Positions 1 to 9,600 are shown, numbered from the stretch's first letter. The stretch is DNA of 14,132 nucleotides from Ascidiaceihabitans sp023955215 (GCA_943788345.1 CALSPX010000002.1:1-14132); one strand, 5' to 3'. Notes: generated by a model not told the origin, from the sequence alone. Numbers and translations: made by a program.

Positions 1-126
1 ATCCAAGCGTCAGTAATTTACACAAGCTATTACAACACCTTAACCGAAACGCATTTAATCAACCAAACAGCAAAACTCAACCAAAGCTGGGGTTGCGCAA
101 ACCGCCACCAACAACTAAACAAACAA

Positions 127-1836
<1,710 letters not shown>

Positions 1837-1857
1837 GGGCAATGTCCAATCTGATGA

Positions 1858-2088
1858 TCACGCTTCAGCGGCGTGGTCGGCGCGTGCCAACTCACGCGCC
1901 AGTGCGCGGATGAAATTATGGAAGCCCTCAACACAGTGGGAAGGCAGTGGGTCCTTCGCAAGTGTCAGCTTGGAATAAACAACTGGCGACGCAGCGCAGG
2001 GTGTTCGCACCCTCGCGGGCTTCTTTAAACAAATACTCTTCTCAAGGCTCAGCATGGCACATCTTCTCCGGTCGCCCAAAGCCAGCAC
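1858..2088 (-). CDS. Possible small ORF upstream of the recombinase
   Basis: This is an open frame of up to 76 codons that stops 21 bp before the recombinase ATG on the same strand. Only the C-terminal part looks protein-like: the segment around FIRALARELARADHAAEA would form an alanine/arginine-rich amphipathic helix. I have the impression that short proteins of this style precede serine recombinases in other alphaproteobacteria, but I cannot name a family. No ATG or GTG lies close to that segment, so the true start is uncertain and the upstream half may be non-coding or frameshifted. If real, it could be translationally coupled to the recombinase and act as an accessory (directionality) factor; that role is inference. 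Confidence 0.3.
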   Translation of the reverse strand: MLALGDRRRCAMLSLEKSICLKKPARVRTPCAASPVVYSKLTLAKDPLPSHCVEGFHNFIRALARELARADHAAEA

Positions 2089-2723
2089 AACTAGGGGCGG
2101 TAACTCATGTAATTGTGTTGATCTGGCGTGATCGGCGGTTGATTATTACTTAAGTCTACATCGCAAAAAAAACTTAGATTCATTTTGAAAAACACGCAGA
2201 AAAATGGGGATAATGTTCTAAAGGGTATCTCGAAGAGAACAGAAAACCCATATCAACAGAGGAAATCAGAGCCCCGCGAAAAAGAAATGCAAATACCCAA
2301 AAAGTGATGCAGAAAAAGACAAAGCTAAGCAATATGACCAAAAACGGTAATTCTTTTATACAGATTTGGATAGAAATGGCAGCTTCGGCAGGGGCAAAGA
2401 CCTTCATCAAAAAGCGCAGTGAACGGCCCAAACCAGACCTCCATTTATTCTCAGTGATACTGCGGTGCGGCCCGTCGAAGCGGCCATTCGCCGCGACTGC
2501 AAAACTGAGATGTCTGAATTTACAGTCTGCAGACACAGCTGACTTAGCCCCATTTCAGATCAATAGCCGCTTTCGATTAGCACCAAAATAAGGAACGACA
2601 TCAAAAAGAAATAAAGCCAGTTTATGACTCGATGTGACGATGCAGAAAACCGCATCTTATTGGATCGTTTTAGGCCAGCTTTGGAGTTCCGAGGCTTGAT
2701 GCCAGCGACAAAACTCAACACGC
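1859..2723. other. Gene-poor stretch between recombinase and sulfatase
   Basis: Apart from the possible small ORF at 1858-2088, no convincing gene is seen. The part from about 2150 to 2350 is very A+T-rich. A minus-strand open frame (2180-2536) holds one hydrophobic stretch (about 25 residues) but has no recognisable family and no good ribosome site, and its hydrophobicity may just reflect A-rich sequence on the plus strand. Positions 2478-2491, read on the minus strand, differ at only 2 of 14 bases from a motif at 9335-9348 in the other large gap, hinting at a dispersed intergenic repeat. A weak 5-bp stem (2639-2643/2652-2656) lies downstream of the sulfatase but lacks a T-run on that strand. 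Confidence 0.5.
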
Positions 2724-4385
2724 TTATTTAGAAAGGGGTGTTCCCCGCCCCACCGGCACCAAACTGTCGAAGCGTTTGCCAGCCGCCGCTTCATATTCCG
2801 CTTCGTCCCAGAACCCGATCAAAATACCCGAGGCTGCGGTATTGCCCTGCCGTTTCAAGACATCTGCTGTTGCGGTAATGCGTGTATGATGCTGCGTCGC
2901 CCATGACAAAAGAGCGGCCTCCATCCGAGCATGCACCTCGACATGCGCGGCCTCTTGTGATGATCCAATATTGCAAAGCTCTTGCGGGTCAGTTTCCAGA
3001 TCGAACATGACAGGGTCAAATCCTTCGCACCGAATATATTTCCAGCGACCATCACAGATCATGACGGTACGGGCATCTTCTTGCGGCACGTCCAAGGCTT
3101 TGGCCATTTCAAAGCTGGAGTAATCATGTTCGCTGATTGCATATTGCCGGTAGAATCCATCAGTCCCATGCAGCAGTGGCGTCAAATCACGCCCTTCAAC
3201 GATGTGGGGCTTAGGTGCGCATCCAAGCGCGGACATAAACGTCGGCGCGAGATCAATCATTTCGGTCAGTTCGCTGGATGTTGTTCCGCGTGTTTTGTCG
3301 GCAGCAGGGCGAGGGTCAGATATAATCAACGGAACCTTGGCTGCGACCTCGTGATAGAAATCTTTGTCGCCCATCCAATGGTCGCCCATGTAGTCGCCAT
3401 GGTCAGAAGTGAAAGCGATAATGGTGTTTTCAGAAAGGCCCTTTTCATCCATCCATGCGAACATTCGGCCCAGATTGTCATCAAGCTGCTTGATCAAACC
3501 CATATAGGCCGGGATCACATGGGCCCGGACATGATCGCGGGAAAAGCTGCGGCAGACCCGTGCGTTTTGATAGGCGCGCAACAGCGGGTGATCGGTGTCT
3601 TTTTCGGCATTTGACCGGATCGGGTCAATGATATGCTCGGAGCCATACATGTCATGATAGGGTGCTGGCACGATGTAGGGCCAATGCGGCTTGATATAGC
3701 TTAGGTGGCACATCCAGGGTGTATCTTCCTGCATCGCGCCTTCCATAAATGCCATCGCACGGTTCGTCATATAGGCCGTCTCGGAATGCTCTTCAGGGAC
3801 ATTTGCAGGCATCCGCGAATTTTTCAGCAGCCATGCGGACATCAACTCGCCATTTTCATCAAGGCCGGAGTTGGCAAAATCTTCCCAAGGGTTTTCAGAC
3901 TTATAACCAAGGCTTACCAAATAATCGTCGTAGGCCGACCAATTCTGACGAGCGCTATCAGGATGCAGACCATCGTCTCGCTCAAACGCATCAAAGCCGC
4001 ATTCGGACCGGCGGACACCGATTTCGCTGTTTGGATCAATTCCAAGCCATGCCATGCCCTCGCGGTCTGCAACCATATGGGTCTTACCAACTAAAACGGC
4101 TTTGGCACCTGCTTCGCGTAAATGGTCACCCAACGTCGGTTCACCGACACGTAAAGGTATCCCATTCCAGGTCGATCCATGGCTTCGAACATAGCGGCCT
4201 GTATAGGCCGACATCCGAGATGGGCCACAGACTGGAGATTGAATATAGGTATTGGTAAACTTGACACCGCGCCTTGCCAACGCATCAATATGAGGTGTCT
4301 GCAAATGCGGATGACCATAGCAACTCAGATAGTCGAAGCGAAGTTGATCAGCCATAATCCAAAGCACATTCGGTCTGTCAGTCAT
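2724..4385 (-). CDS. Type I sulfatase (alkaline phosphatase superfamily)
   Basis: This 553-residue hydrolase should cleave a sulfate ester, or possibly a phosphonate monoester, which related enzymes also do. It opens with NVLWIMADQ, giving the metal-binding Asp13-Gln14. The signature CGPSRMSAYTGR at Cys53-Arg57 fits CxPSR, in which Cys is converted to formylglycine by a separate maturase not present here. Further active-site positions are Lys101/His103 (GKTH), Lys232/His234 (IKPHWPY), the metal ligands Asp328-His329 (TSDHGD) and Lys341. Length is normal for the family. There is no signal peptide, so it should act in the cytoplasm on an imported substrate. Its ATG overlaps the end of the upstream MarR gene by 8 bp, indicating one transcript and translational coupling. 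The divergent TRAP operon could supply the substrate; this is inference. Sulfatase fold: very sure; exact substrate unknown. Confidence 0.93.
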   Translation of the reverse strand: MTDRPNVLWIMADQLRFDYLSCYGHPHLQTPHIDALARRGVKFTNTYIQSPVCGPSRMSAYTGRYVRSHGSTWNGIPLRVGEPTLGDHLREAGAKAVLVGKTHMVADREGMAWLGIDPNSEIGVRRSECGFDAFERDDGLHPDSARQNWSAYDDYLVSLGYKSENPWEDFANSGLDENGELMSAWLLKNSRMPANVPEEHSETAYMTNRAMAFMEGAMQEDTPWMCHLSYIKPHWPYIVPAPYHDMYGSEHIIDPIRSNAEKDTDHPLLRAYQNARVCRSFSRDHVRAHVIPAYMGLIKQLDDNLGRMFAWMDEKGLSENTIIAFTSDHGDYMGDHWMGDKDFYHEVAAKVPLIISDPRPAADKTRGTTSSELTEMIDLAPTFMSALGCAPKPHIVEGRDLTPLLHGTDGFYRQYAISEHDYSSFEMAKALDVPQEDARTVMICDGRWKYIRCEGFDPVMFDLETDPQELCNIGSSQEAAHVEVHARMEAALLSWATQHHTRITATADVLKRQGNTAASGILIGFWDEAEYEAAAGKRFDSLVPVGRGTPLSK

Positions 4386-4890
4386 TTTTTGGTTCCTGGT
4401 CTGTAATCTGTTCTATGGGTTCACGGCATAGGTTTTCGTACCGGTCCAGCAGATTGATAAATTGTTTTATTTCAGCCTCGGAGAAGGCTGCTTTGACAAA
4501 CGCGCGCCGACGCTGCATTGTTGGTCTTGCCTTTTCGTAAGCGGCAAGACCAGCCGGCGCGATATCCACTAAAACCTGCCGCCCGTCGCGGTCGTTTGGG
4601 CGCATCAAAACAAAACCTTTCGCGCGCATATTGGGAAGTGCACGGCTTAGCTGCGAATGATCGATGCGCTGAATTTGAGCCATTTCACCGATGGTCATCG
4701 GACCGGCTTCGGCCAAATCCCACAAGACACGCCATTCCACTATCGACAGTCCGCCTGCAGCTTGCAACAGCCGCTGCCCTTGCAGCCGTGATGCCGCATA
4801 AACAGCCGGCATCCGCGAGATCAGATTTTGCTCTTCGCGCATGCGGCGCCTCGCAATGCGATCGTTTTGTTGAATGGAACGTTGTTTCAT
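4378..4890 (-). CDS. MarR-family transcriptional regulator
   Basis: This is a winged-helix repressor/activator of 170 residues when started at the ATG at 4890. The frame is open upstream to 4992, but only the ATG at 4890 has a purine-rich ribosome site (a G-run 6-11 bases before it), and the upstream residues look non-coding. The fold runs LSIVEWRVLWDLAEAG, MTIGEMAQ, then the recognition helix IDHSQLSRALPNMRAKGFV and a wing with the MarR-type DxR motif (NDRDGR). It ends in an arginine-rich helix and a helical dimerisation tail. It is first in a two-gene unit with the sulfatase and diverges from the TAXI-TRAP operon, so it probably controls both from the 137-bp intergenic region, answering a ligand linked to the transported compound. 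The ligand cannot be read from the sequence. Confidence 0.93.
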   Translation of the reverse strand: MKQRSIQQNDRIARRRMREEQNLISRMPAVYAASRLQGQRLLQAAGGLSIVEWRVLWDLAEAGPMTIGEMAQIQRIDHSQLSRALPNMRAKGFVLMRPNDRDGRQVLVDIAPAGLAAYEKARPTMQRRRAFVKAAFSEAEIKQFINLLDRYENLCREPIEQITDQEPKND

Positions 4891-4929
4891 TTTTGCCCCC
4901 CAGTCATTTATAGCGTCAAAAAAATAAAC

Positions 4930-4941
4930 GTGACAAGTCAC
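4930..4941. promoter_or_regulatory. Palindrome GTGAC-AA-GTCAC, candidate operator
   Basis: A perfect 5+5 bp inverted repeat with a 2-bp centre lies 40 bp upstream of the MarR start and 86 bp upstream of the TAXI receptor start. MarR dimers bind palindromes of roughly this size in divergent intergenic regions, so it is a plausible autoregulatory operator. No promoter boxes could be assigned with confidence next to it. Confidence 0.45.
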
Positions 4942-4948
4942 ATAGATT

Positions 4949-4962
4949 AGGTAAGCTGACCT
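4949..4962. promoter_or_regulatory. Imperfect dyad AGGTAAGCTGACCT, second candidate operator
   Basis: This 14-bp dyad is symmetric at 12 positions and centred on AGCT. It lies just beyond the GTGAC/GTCAC palindrome, on the TAXI side of the divergent intergenic region. It could be a second MarR site or a site for another regulator; the sequence alone does not decide. Confidence 0.35.
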
Positions 4963-5027
4963 TAGATACCCTGTTTCATTGGGGTGCTGCATCCGTGGAG
5001 GGATGTGGCAATTAAGGGAGGAATACC

Positions 5028-6083
5028 ATGTTTAAGACTACAGTTTTGGGTGCTGTCATCGCGCTGGCACCAATGGCGCTGGCCGCACAAATCACGCTCA
5101 CAGCCGAGACCACAACACCAGGATCAACACCGCATTACATTGATACGACGCTCGCCGCCGTATTGGACAGTGCAGGTGTGGCACAAATGCAAATCACCGA
5201 AGGAGCGACGCTTACGAACTCTGTTCAAGCTGTCGCTGAAGGTCGTCTTGATATGGCTCCTGCGCCGCTGATCCTGCCATTTTTACTGTCACGTGGGATT
5301 GGCCCGTATAGCGGCATTGGAGCTGAAAAAGGCGCTGAGCTGGCCGCCAATATCCGTGTGCTGTTCTTCAACGCCGGTTCCGGGCAAGTTTTTGGCTATT
5401 ATAATAACAACCCTGTCGAAGACATCCGTAACTTGGATGGCAAGCGCGTTTGGAACGGACCGCCACGTGGTGCCGCATTGACCTCTGGCCGCGCGATGGT
5501 TCAGCTGCTGGCGGGTCTTAAGGATGGTGAAGGCTACGAGGGCATTCAAAACCCTTGGCCAGATACCGTATCGGCGATCACCGGTGGTAGCGCGGATGCA
5601 TGGACCATTCCTGAAGGTCTGCCCTCTGGCCGTCAGATTGCCATCGCGGCTGCTGGCGGTACGACACTGCACGATATCCCGTCTGATCTGCTTGCCAGCG
5701 AATTGGGCCAGCAAATCCTGAAGGCCCCGGGCCATGCCCCTTATTCCGTGTCTGTCGCAGAGTACCGCGCGGCCTATGAAGGGTCAGATATTACAATCGT
5801 GACTGACGACGATACGTTTGACACATACGCCACTGCGTTTGGGCAAATTGTGCCGGCAGGTATGGACGATGAACTGGCCTACAACATCGTTAAGGCGATG
5901 CTGGAGGGGAAGGACCGGTTTTTAACAGGATCACCACGCGGCCCATTCTTGTTCATGTCATTCGGTGACATTGACGGTGTCTCCCAAGGGGCCTGCGGTG
6001 CGGTGAAGGTCAAAATGCACCCTGGCGCAATCCGCGCCTATGAAGAAGCAGGCCACACAGTCGCCGATTGTATGCGCCCATAA
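5028..6083 (+). CDS. TAXI-type TRAP transporter solute-binding protein
   Basis: This is the periplasmic receptor of a tripartite ATP-independent transporter, 351 residues long. A signal peptide ends near ALA-A (about residues 19-20). The mature part has the TAXI pattern: an opening TLTAETTTPGSTPHY, an early helix with AVLDSAG, then TEGATLTNSVQAVAEGRLDMAPAP, and a central NLDGKRVWNGPPRGAALTSG that corresponds to the ligand-contacting segment of this family. A cysteine in GACGAV and another in the final VADCMRP could form a C-terminal disulfide. The start is secure: GGAGG sits 6 bases before the ATG. It is the first gene of the plus-strand operon and is separated from its permease by a strong hairpin, a usual device for making more receptor than permease. 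The substrate is unknown; TAXI proteins typically bind organic anions. Confidence 0.93.
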   Translation: MFKTTVLGAVIALAPMALAAQITLTAETTTPGSTPHYIDTTLAAVLDSAGVAQMQITEGATLTNSVQAVAEGRLDMAPAPLILPFLLSRGIGPYSGIGAEKGAELAANIRVLFFNAGSGQVFGYYNNNPVEDIRNLDGKRVWNGPPRGAALTSGRAMVQLLAGLKDGEGYEGIQNPWPDTVSAITGGSADAWTIPEGLPSGRQIAIAAAGGTTLHDIPSDLLASELGQQILKAPGHAPYSVSVAEYRAAYEGSDITIVTDDDTFDTYATAFGQIVPAGMDDELAYNIVKAMLEGKDRFLTGSPRGPFLFMSFGDIDGVSQGACGAVKVKMHPGAIRAYEEAGHTVADCMRP

Positions 6084-6089
6084 GAGAAA

Positions 6090-6114
6090 GGGGGCTGCGA
6101 ATAGCGCGGCCCCC
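6090..6114 (+). promoter_or_regulatory. Intercistronic hairpin between receptor and permease
   Basis: The stem GGGGGCTGCG (6090-6099) pairs with CGCGGCCCCC (6105-6114) around the 5-base loop AATAG: ten pairs, one of them G-U. It starts 6 bp after the receptor stop codon and has no T-run after it. It is more likely an mRNA 3' stabiliser or partial attenuator than a full terminator, which fits high receptor and low permease output from one operon. Confidence 0.7.
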
Positions 6115-6140
6115 GCCCTCGAATTTCAGGACATTTGATT

Positions 6141-8450
6141 GTGACAGAGATATCCAAGCCAAGCAGGGCCTTGGGGCAAAAAGTGTCTATTGTGCTTGCG
6201 CTGATCCTTGTGGTCGTCGGCATGTTGAACACAATGCCCGAAATTCCAGGTCTACAGGATTGGGCGCGTGATATGACGGCGCGCCCGTTTTTCCGCATTT
6301 CAGGCTTCCCAACCGAATATTTCTTTCCACCAGTGTTCTTCCTGATGATGCTGATCGTGGTGCTGGACGCCAGTGTCTATCGCGCATGGTCAATTGAGAA
6401 ACCCAAATGGGCATGGGCTGGTCTATTGCTGGACCTTGGCCTGATTATAGCCGCGTTTCTGGGTGCCTTTGGGTATCTGGTCGAAATCGATAGCGTTTGT
6501 TTGATTGACCAAATCACAGGCGAACGTGCAAGATTGATTGCAGACGCAGCCGCGCGATCTGAAGGCGTCATTCCCGGCATGTCGTTCGACGCCGAAGTGC
6601 CGTCTTGCCAAGCCCGCTTTGGTACCTGGACCATTCCGTTGCTGTTGACCATCATCACGCTGTTTTTCCTTTATAATGTACGGGTCTGGGGCCTGCCGTT
6701 GGTGGTCGTGGCGACCGTCGTTGTTGTCTACACGATTGGGACCGCATTGATCTGGGTATTCGATCTATCTGATAACTCATTCCTGCTGACAAAGTTGGGC
6801 GCAGAAGGCGGCGACGTGATGTTGGCCGCGACACAAAAGGCCACCAATGTTTTCATCTCGCCCGATGGGTTTATGGGCCGATTCATGGACATCGTTGTCA
6901 ATCAGGTCTTTCCGTTTGTAATCCTTGGCGCACTGTTTGGCACTTCAGCGGGCGGCACATCACTGATCAAACTTTCTGTCAGGCTGACCCGCAAACTGCG
7001 CGGCGGGCCTGCACATGCGGCCATTGTGTCCTCGGCCCTGTTCGGCACAATCACCGGTGGACCCGTGACCAATGTTTTGTCGACCGGACGACTGACAATC
7101 CCCATGATGTTGCGCACGGGGTTCAGCAAGAACTTTGCCGGTGGGGTCGAAGCCGCGGCATCATCGGGGGGGCAAATCATGCCGCCTGTGATGGGCGTTG
7201 CGGCCTTTGTCCTCGTGGCGCTGACGGCTGTGCCCTATACCAAAGTAATCACGGCGGCGTTTTTACCCGCCATGGCATTCTTCTTTTCCATCTTCTTGGC
7301 GGTGATGTTCCAAGCACGGCGCGACAACGTGCAGGCCATGCGTGACATTCCCGAAGATTTGGTGATGGATCGTCAGGATTGGTTGAACCTGGTCATCATC
7401 TTTGTGCCAATCGCGACGATTTTGTTTCTCTTGCTCGGAAACAAGGACACAGTGGGCAACGGCATCTTGGGCAACGTCCTTGGGGCCGACAGTGCGATCT
7501 TGCGTACGATCCTGAATGCAACGGGTGACGCGATTTCGGCAGGCTGGTGGGCTGTCGCTGTGTTGCTGCCACTGCTATTTCTGGATCCTTTGACCCGCGC
7601 TAAACCATCAAAGGTTTTGGTATCTCTGGCCCAAGGCGGAATTCTGATTTCACGCCTGTTCCTGCTTCTCTTCGCGGTGTCGATCATTGCAGCCTTCCTC
7701 AACGAAAGCGGCCTGACCGGAGAATTGACCCGCGCTGTCACCTCTTGGTTGGAAAAGGTCACAGTGCTGCGTCTCTTTGGGTTTGAAATCCCGATCGTGG
7801 GCGGGGTTTACCTGATGTTGGCGTTGATCTGCACCATGTTCTGCGCGATCCTCTTGGGCATGGGAATGCCTACGGTGCCGGCCTATGTGAACGTCGCTCT
7901 TTTGTTGGGGCCGTTGCTGGCCAATCTTGGCGTCAGCTTTTTCACAGCCCATATGTTTGTGTTCTACTTTGCCGTAGCCTCCGCCATTACGCCCCCCGTC
8001 GCCGTCGCTGCATTTGCCGCCGCGTCTATCACCGGAGCAGAGCCGATGCGAACAGGGTTTGCGGCCGTGCGTGTGGGCATCGTAATGTTTACCATCCCAT
8101 TTGTTTTTGCGTGGTATCCCGAACTGTTGTTGATCCAAGAAGCTGTGACAATCACGGATGACTCCGGTCAGCGCGCTTTGATCGACGGCTATTCAGGCCA
8201 AGCCGATTGGGGACAACTTAGCATGCTGTTGGCACGACTTGCCTTGGCGCTATATCTGATTGCGTCAGCATTGAGCCGTTTCGACAAAACAGCCATGTCA
8301 AATTACGAAGTTGCTCTACGGCTTTTGGCGGCAGTCTTATTATTATGGAAGACACCTGTTGTAATGTTTGTTGGCCTGGCACTTTCGGCGGTCATCTTGA
8401 CGTTACACTATCTTAAAAAGGATATACGTGATGAGACTGCCCCAGCTTGA
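6141..8450 (+). CDS. TRAP transporter permease, fused 4TM/12TM (TAXI type)
   Basis: This inner-membrane permease of about 769 residues joins the small (DctQ-like) and large (DctM-like) TRAP subunits and imports substrate handed over by the TAXI receptor, driven by an ion gradient. The first part has hydrophobic segments near residues 10-28, 55-75, 90-115 and 165-220. An extra-membrane loop between them contains Cys120 and Cys156. The DctM part follows, with the conserved GTSAGGTSLIKL, ALFGTITGGPVTNV and SSGGQIMPPVMG stretches, a later LGMGMPTVPAYV, and AVASAITPPVAVAAFAAA. The GTG at 6141 is chosen because a GGA-type ribosome site ends 9 bases before it; an in-frame TTG at 6135 is too close to that site. 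The last codons overlap the start of the DUF3237 gene. Confidence 0.95.
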   Translation: MTEISKPSRALGQKVSIVLALILVVVGMLNTMPEIPGLQDWARDMTARPFFRISGFPTEYFFPPVFFLMMLIVVLDASVYRAWSIEKPKWAWAGLLLDLGLIIAAFLGAFGYLVEIDSVCLIDQITGERARLIADAAARSEGVIPGMSFDAEVPSCQARFGTWTIPLLLTIITLFFLYNVRVWGLPLVVVATVVVVYTIGTALIWVFDLSDNSFLLTKLGAEGGDVMLAATQKATNVFISPDGFMGRFMDIVVNQVFPFVILGALFGTSAGGTSLIKLSVRLTRKLRGGPAHAAIVSSALFGTITGGPVTNVLSTGRLTIPMMLRTGFSKNFAGGVEAAASSGGQIMPPVMGVAAFVLVALTAVPYTKVITAAFLPAMAFFFSIFLAVMFQARRDNVQAMRDIPEDLVMDRQDWLNLVIIFVPIATILFLLLGNKDTVGNGILGNVLGADSAILRTILNATGDAISAGWWAVAVLLPLLFLDPLTRAKPSKVLVSLAQGGILISRLFLLLFAVSIIAAFLNESGLTGELTRAVTSWLEKVTVLRLFGFEIPIVGGVYLMLALICTMFCAILLGMGMPTVPAYVNVALLLGPLLANLGVSFFTAHMFVFYFAVASAITPPVAVAAFAAASITGAEPMRTGFAAVRVGIVMFTIPFVFAWYPELLLIQEAVTITDDSGQRALIDGYSGQADWGQLSMLLARLALALYLIASALSRFDKTAMSNYEVALRLLAAVLLLWKTPVVMFVGLALSAVILTLHYLKKDIRDETAPA

Positions 8451-8889
8451 GCATGTTTGCACTTTGGATGTGAAGCTAGACCCAATTAAAGAAATAGGGC
8501 ACGGCCGCGCGGGCACTCGGCGGATTATTCCAATCATAGGTGGCGCAGTGACTGGGCCCAAATTGCAGGGGCATATTTTGAATGTTGGCGCGGATTGGCA
8601 AACAATCTTTGCTGATGGCACGGCAGAACTGGATACACGTTATGCAATGGAAACCCACGACGGCGCAGTAATTGAAATTATCAATTATGGCTTTAGGCAC
8701 GGCCCGCCTGATATCATAGCGGCACTCGCTGAAGGCAAGACTGTCGATCCGGTCAGCTATTACATGCGGACACACGCACGATTGGAAACCGGTGATCCCC
8801 GATATGCGTGGGTAAACCGCTTGCTTTTTATCGGAACCGGTACCCGACTAGAGAGCAGCGTAAAAGTAGAGCTTTTTTCGATTTTATAG
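8431..8889 (+). CDS. DUF3237 (UPF0311) family protein
   Basis: This small soluble protein of 152 residues matches the DUF3237 family by its characteristic pattern: PQLEHVCTLDVKLDPIKEIG at the start, then GTRRIIPIIGGAVTGPKLQG, VGADWQTIFADGTAELDTRY, a HDGAVIEIINYGFRHGP stretch, and a late YAWVNRLLFIGTGTR. The family is predicted to form a beta barrel. Its biochemical role is not established, though members often sit beside catabolic or transport genes. It starts inside the permease gene (20-bp overlap) with a purine-rich site AAAAAGGA upstream; a GTG directly precedes the ATG and could also serve. The coupling makes it part of the TAXI-TRAP operon, so it probably acts on or binds the imported compound or its product. 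No signal peptide is seen. Confidence 0.9.
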   Translation: MRLPQLEHVCTLDVKLDPIKEIGHGRAGTRRIIPIIGGAVTGPKLQGHILNVGADWQTIFADGTAELDTRYAMETHDGAVIEIINYGFRHGPPDIIAALAEGKTVDPVSYYMRTHARLETGDPRYAWVNRLLFIGTGTRLESSVKVELFSIL

Positions 8890-9029
8890 CCGCCTGAACT
8901 GGTCCTGAGTGTAAGCCCAATCCAGTAAAATACGAGTTATTAGCAGCAAATCTGCGCTGTCTATCAACGCCTATACCAAAGAATGGCCAGGACCAGCCGT
9001 TCATGACTTATGGGATCCATCTCCGGCCG

Positions 9030-9178
9030 TATGTATCAAACGCACCTACAACAAACCTTATAAAAACGGGGCTGTGAATCCACAATACCTGTCTGGAACA
9101 AACGATTCACACACTGTGTTTTCTGTGGCGTCCTAATCACTCAGCCCCCCGGATCTGGGTTGGTGCGTTTGATACATA
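9030..9178. repeat. 149-bp segment bounded by 17-bp perfect inverted repeats
   Basis: The left arm 9030-9046 is the exact reverse complement of the right arm 9162-9178 (GGTGCGTTTGATACATA), with 115 bp between them. Inside there is a second nested pair, TGTGAATC (9073-9080) with GATTCACA (9104-9111), and a GGGGCTG/CAGCCCC pair (9068-9074/9142-9148). The size and perfect ends resemble a miniature inverted-repeat element or a structured RNA. No clear target duplication is present; only GCCG (9026-9029 and 9181-9184) occurs on both sides. Confidence 0.6.
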
Positions 9179-9293
9179 ATGCCGTCAATCTCTTGTCACC
9201 GGAGATTTCTTGCGACGCAGGCAAATTTTTGAATGGGCTCCAAACGGCCTTGCGGCGGTGCTGAAAGAACTCGGGGTTCATGGTTGTTTGAAT

Positions 9294-9421
9294 GTCGGCT
9301 CTCGCAGTTGACGTTTTGCCTCCTCGCACCTGCAGCAAAGGGCCGCTTTCCGCCATTACTGACATCGACGCAAACGGCCCTGACCTGCCGTTCGTGTGAA
9401 ACGCGTCTAAAGTCGGCTCTC
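9294..9421 (+). repeat. Short direct repeats GTCGGCTCTC
   Basis: The 10-mer occurs at 9294-9303 and 9412-9421. The related pair CAAACGGCC occurs at 9241-9249 and 9371-9379. Together they suggest a degenerate duplicated unit of about 120-130 bp, probably a dispersed intergenic repeat rather than a gene. Confidence 0.4.
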
Positions 9422-9477
9422 AGCCCAAAGCAGACATGCCCGTTTGACACATTTGGCTAAACAGCACGTCCCCTTTT

Positions 9478-9501
9478 TGCATGTCAATTATGAGACATGC
9501 A
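9478..9501. promoter_or_regulatory. 8+8 bp dyad upstream of the His-rich protein gene
   Basis: TGCATGTC (9478-9485) and GACATGCA (9494-9501) form a perfect inverted repeat around 8 bases (AATTATGA). It lies about 100 bp before the start at 9601. The form suits a dimeric regulator's operator. It does not match the MerR-type copper operator. It could also form a hairpin in a long leader. Confidence 0.4.
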
Positions 9502-9600
9502 TGCGTGGGCAGATGGGAAAAAGGATCAGGATTCATATGTTCCAGATCATAAAGGATCGGCGTGACGTTGGATAGGGTGATCAAGAAATAGGAGTGTTCA

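Larger units (their letters stand above)
8890..9600. other. Non-coding gap with repeats
   Basis: This is about 700 bp without a supported gene. The proximal part (8890-9029) may hold a degraded coding remnant, since two frames stay open over 30-45 codons into the inverted repeat, but I recognise no family. It is followed by a perfect 17-bp inverted repeat pair (9030-9178) and a region (about 9235-9450) with short direct repeats: CAAACGGCC at 9241 and 9371, and GTCGGCTCTC at 9294 and 9412. A symmetric dyad at 9478-9501 precedes the next gene. Open frames here have no ribosome sites or family resemblance. Confidence 0.6.

Noticed and set aside
2180..2536. Minus-strand frame of 118 codons with a hydrophobic segment
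   Set aside because: No family resemblance and no ribosome site. The hydrophobic run coincides with A-rich sequence on the other strand, and the N-terminal part matches a repeat-like motif.
2982..3614. 210-codon frame on the plus strand
   Set aside because: It lies wholly opposite the well-supported sulfatase gene and has no recognisable protein features; it is a shadow frame.
7650..8138. 162-codon minus-strand frame rich in His and Lys
   Set aside because: It is antisense to the membrane segments of the TRAP permease and its composition is explained by that.
9030..9178. Insertion sequence
   Set aside because: There is no transposase frame and no convincing target duplication, so only a miniature or structured element is proposed.
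9478..9501. MerR/CueR-type copper operator
   Set aside because: The dyad arms and the spacer do not fit the known CueR operator pattern.
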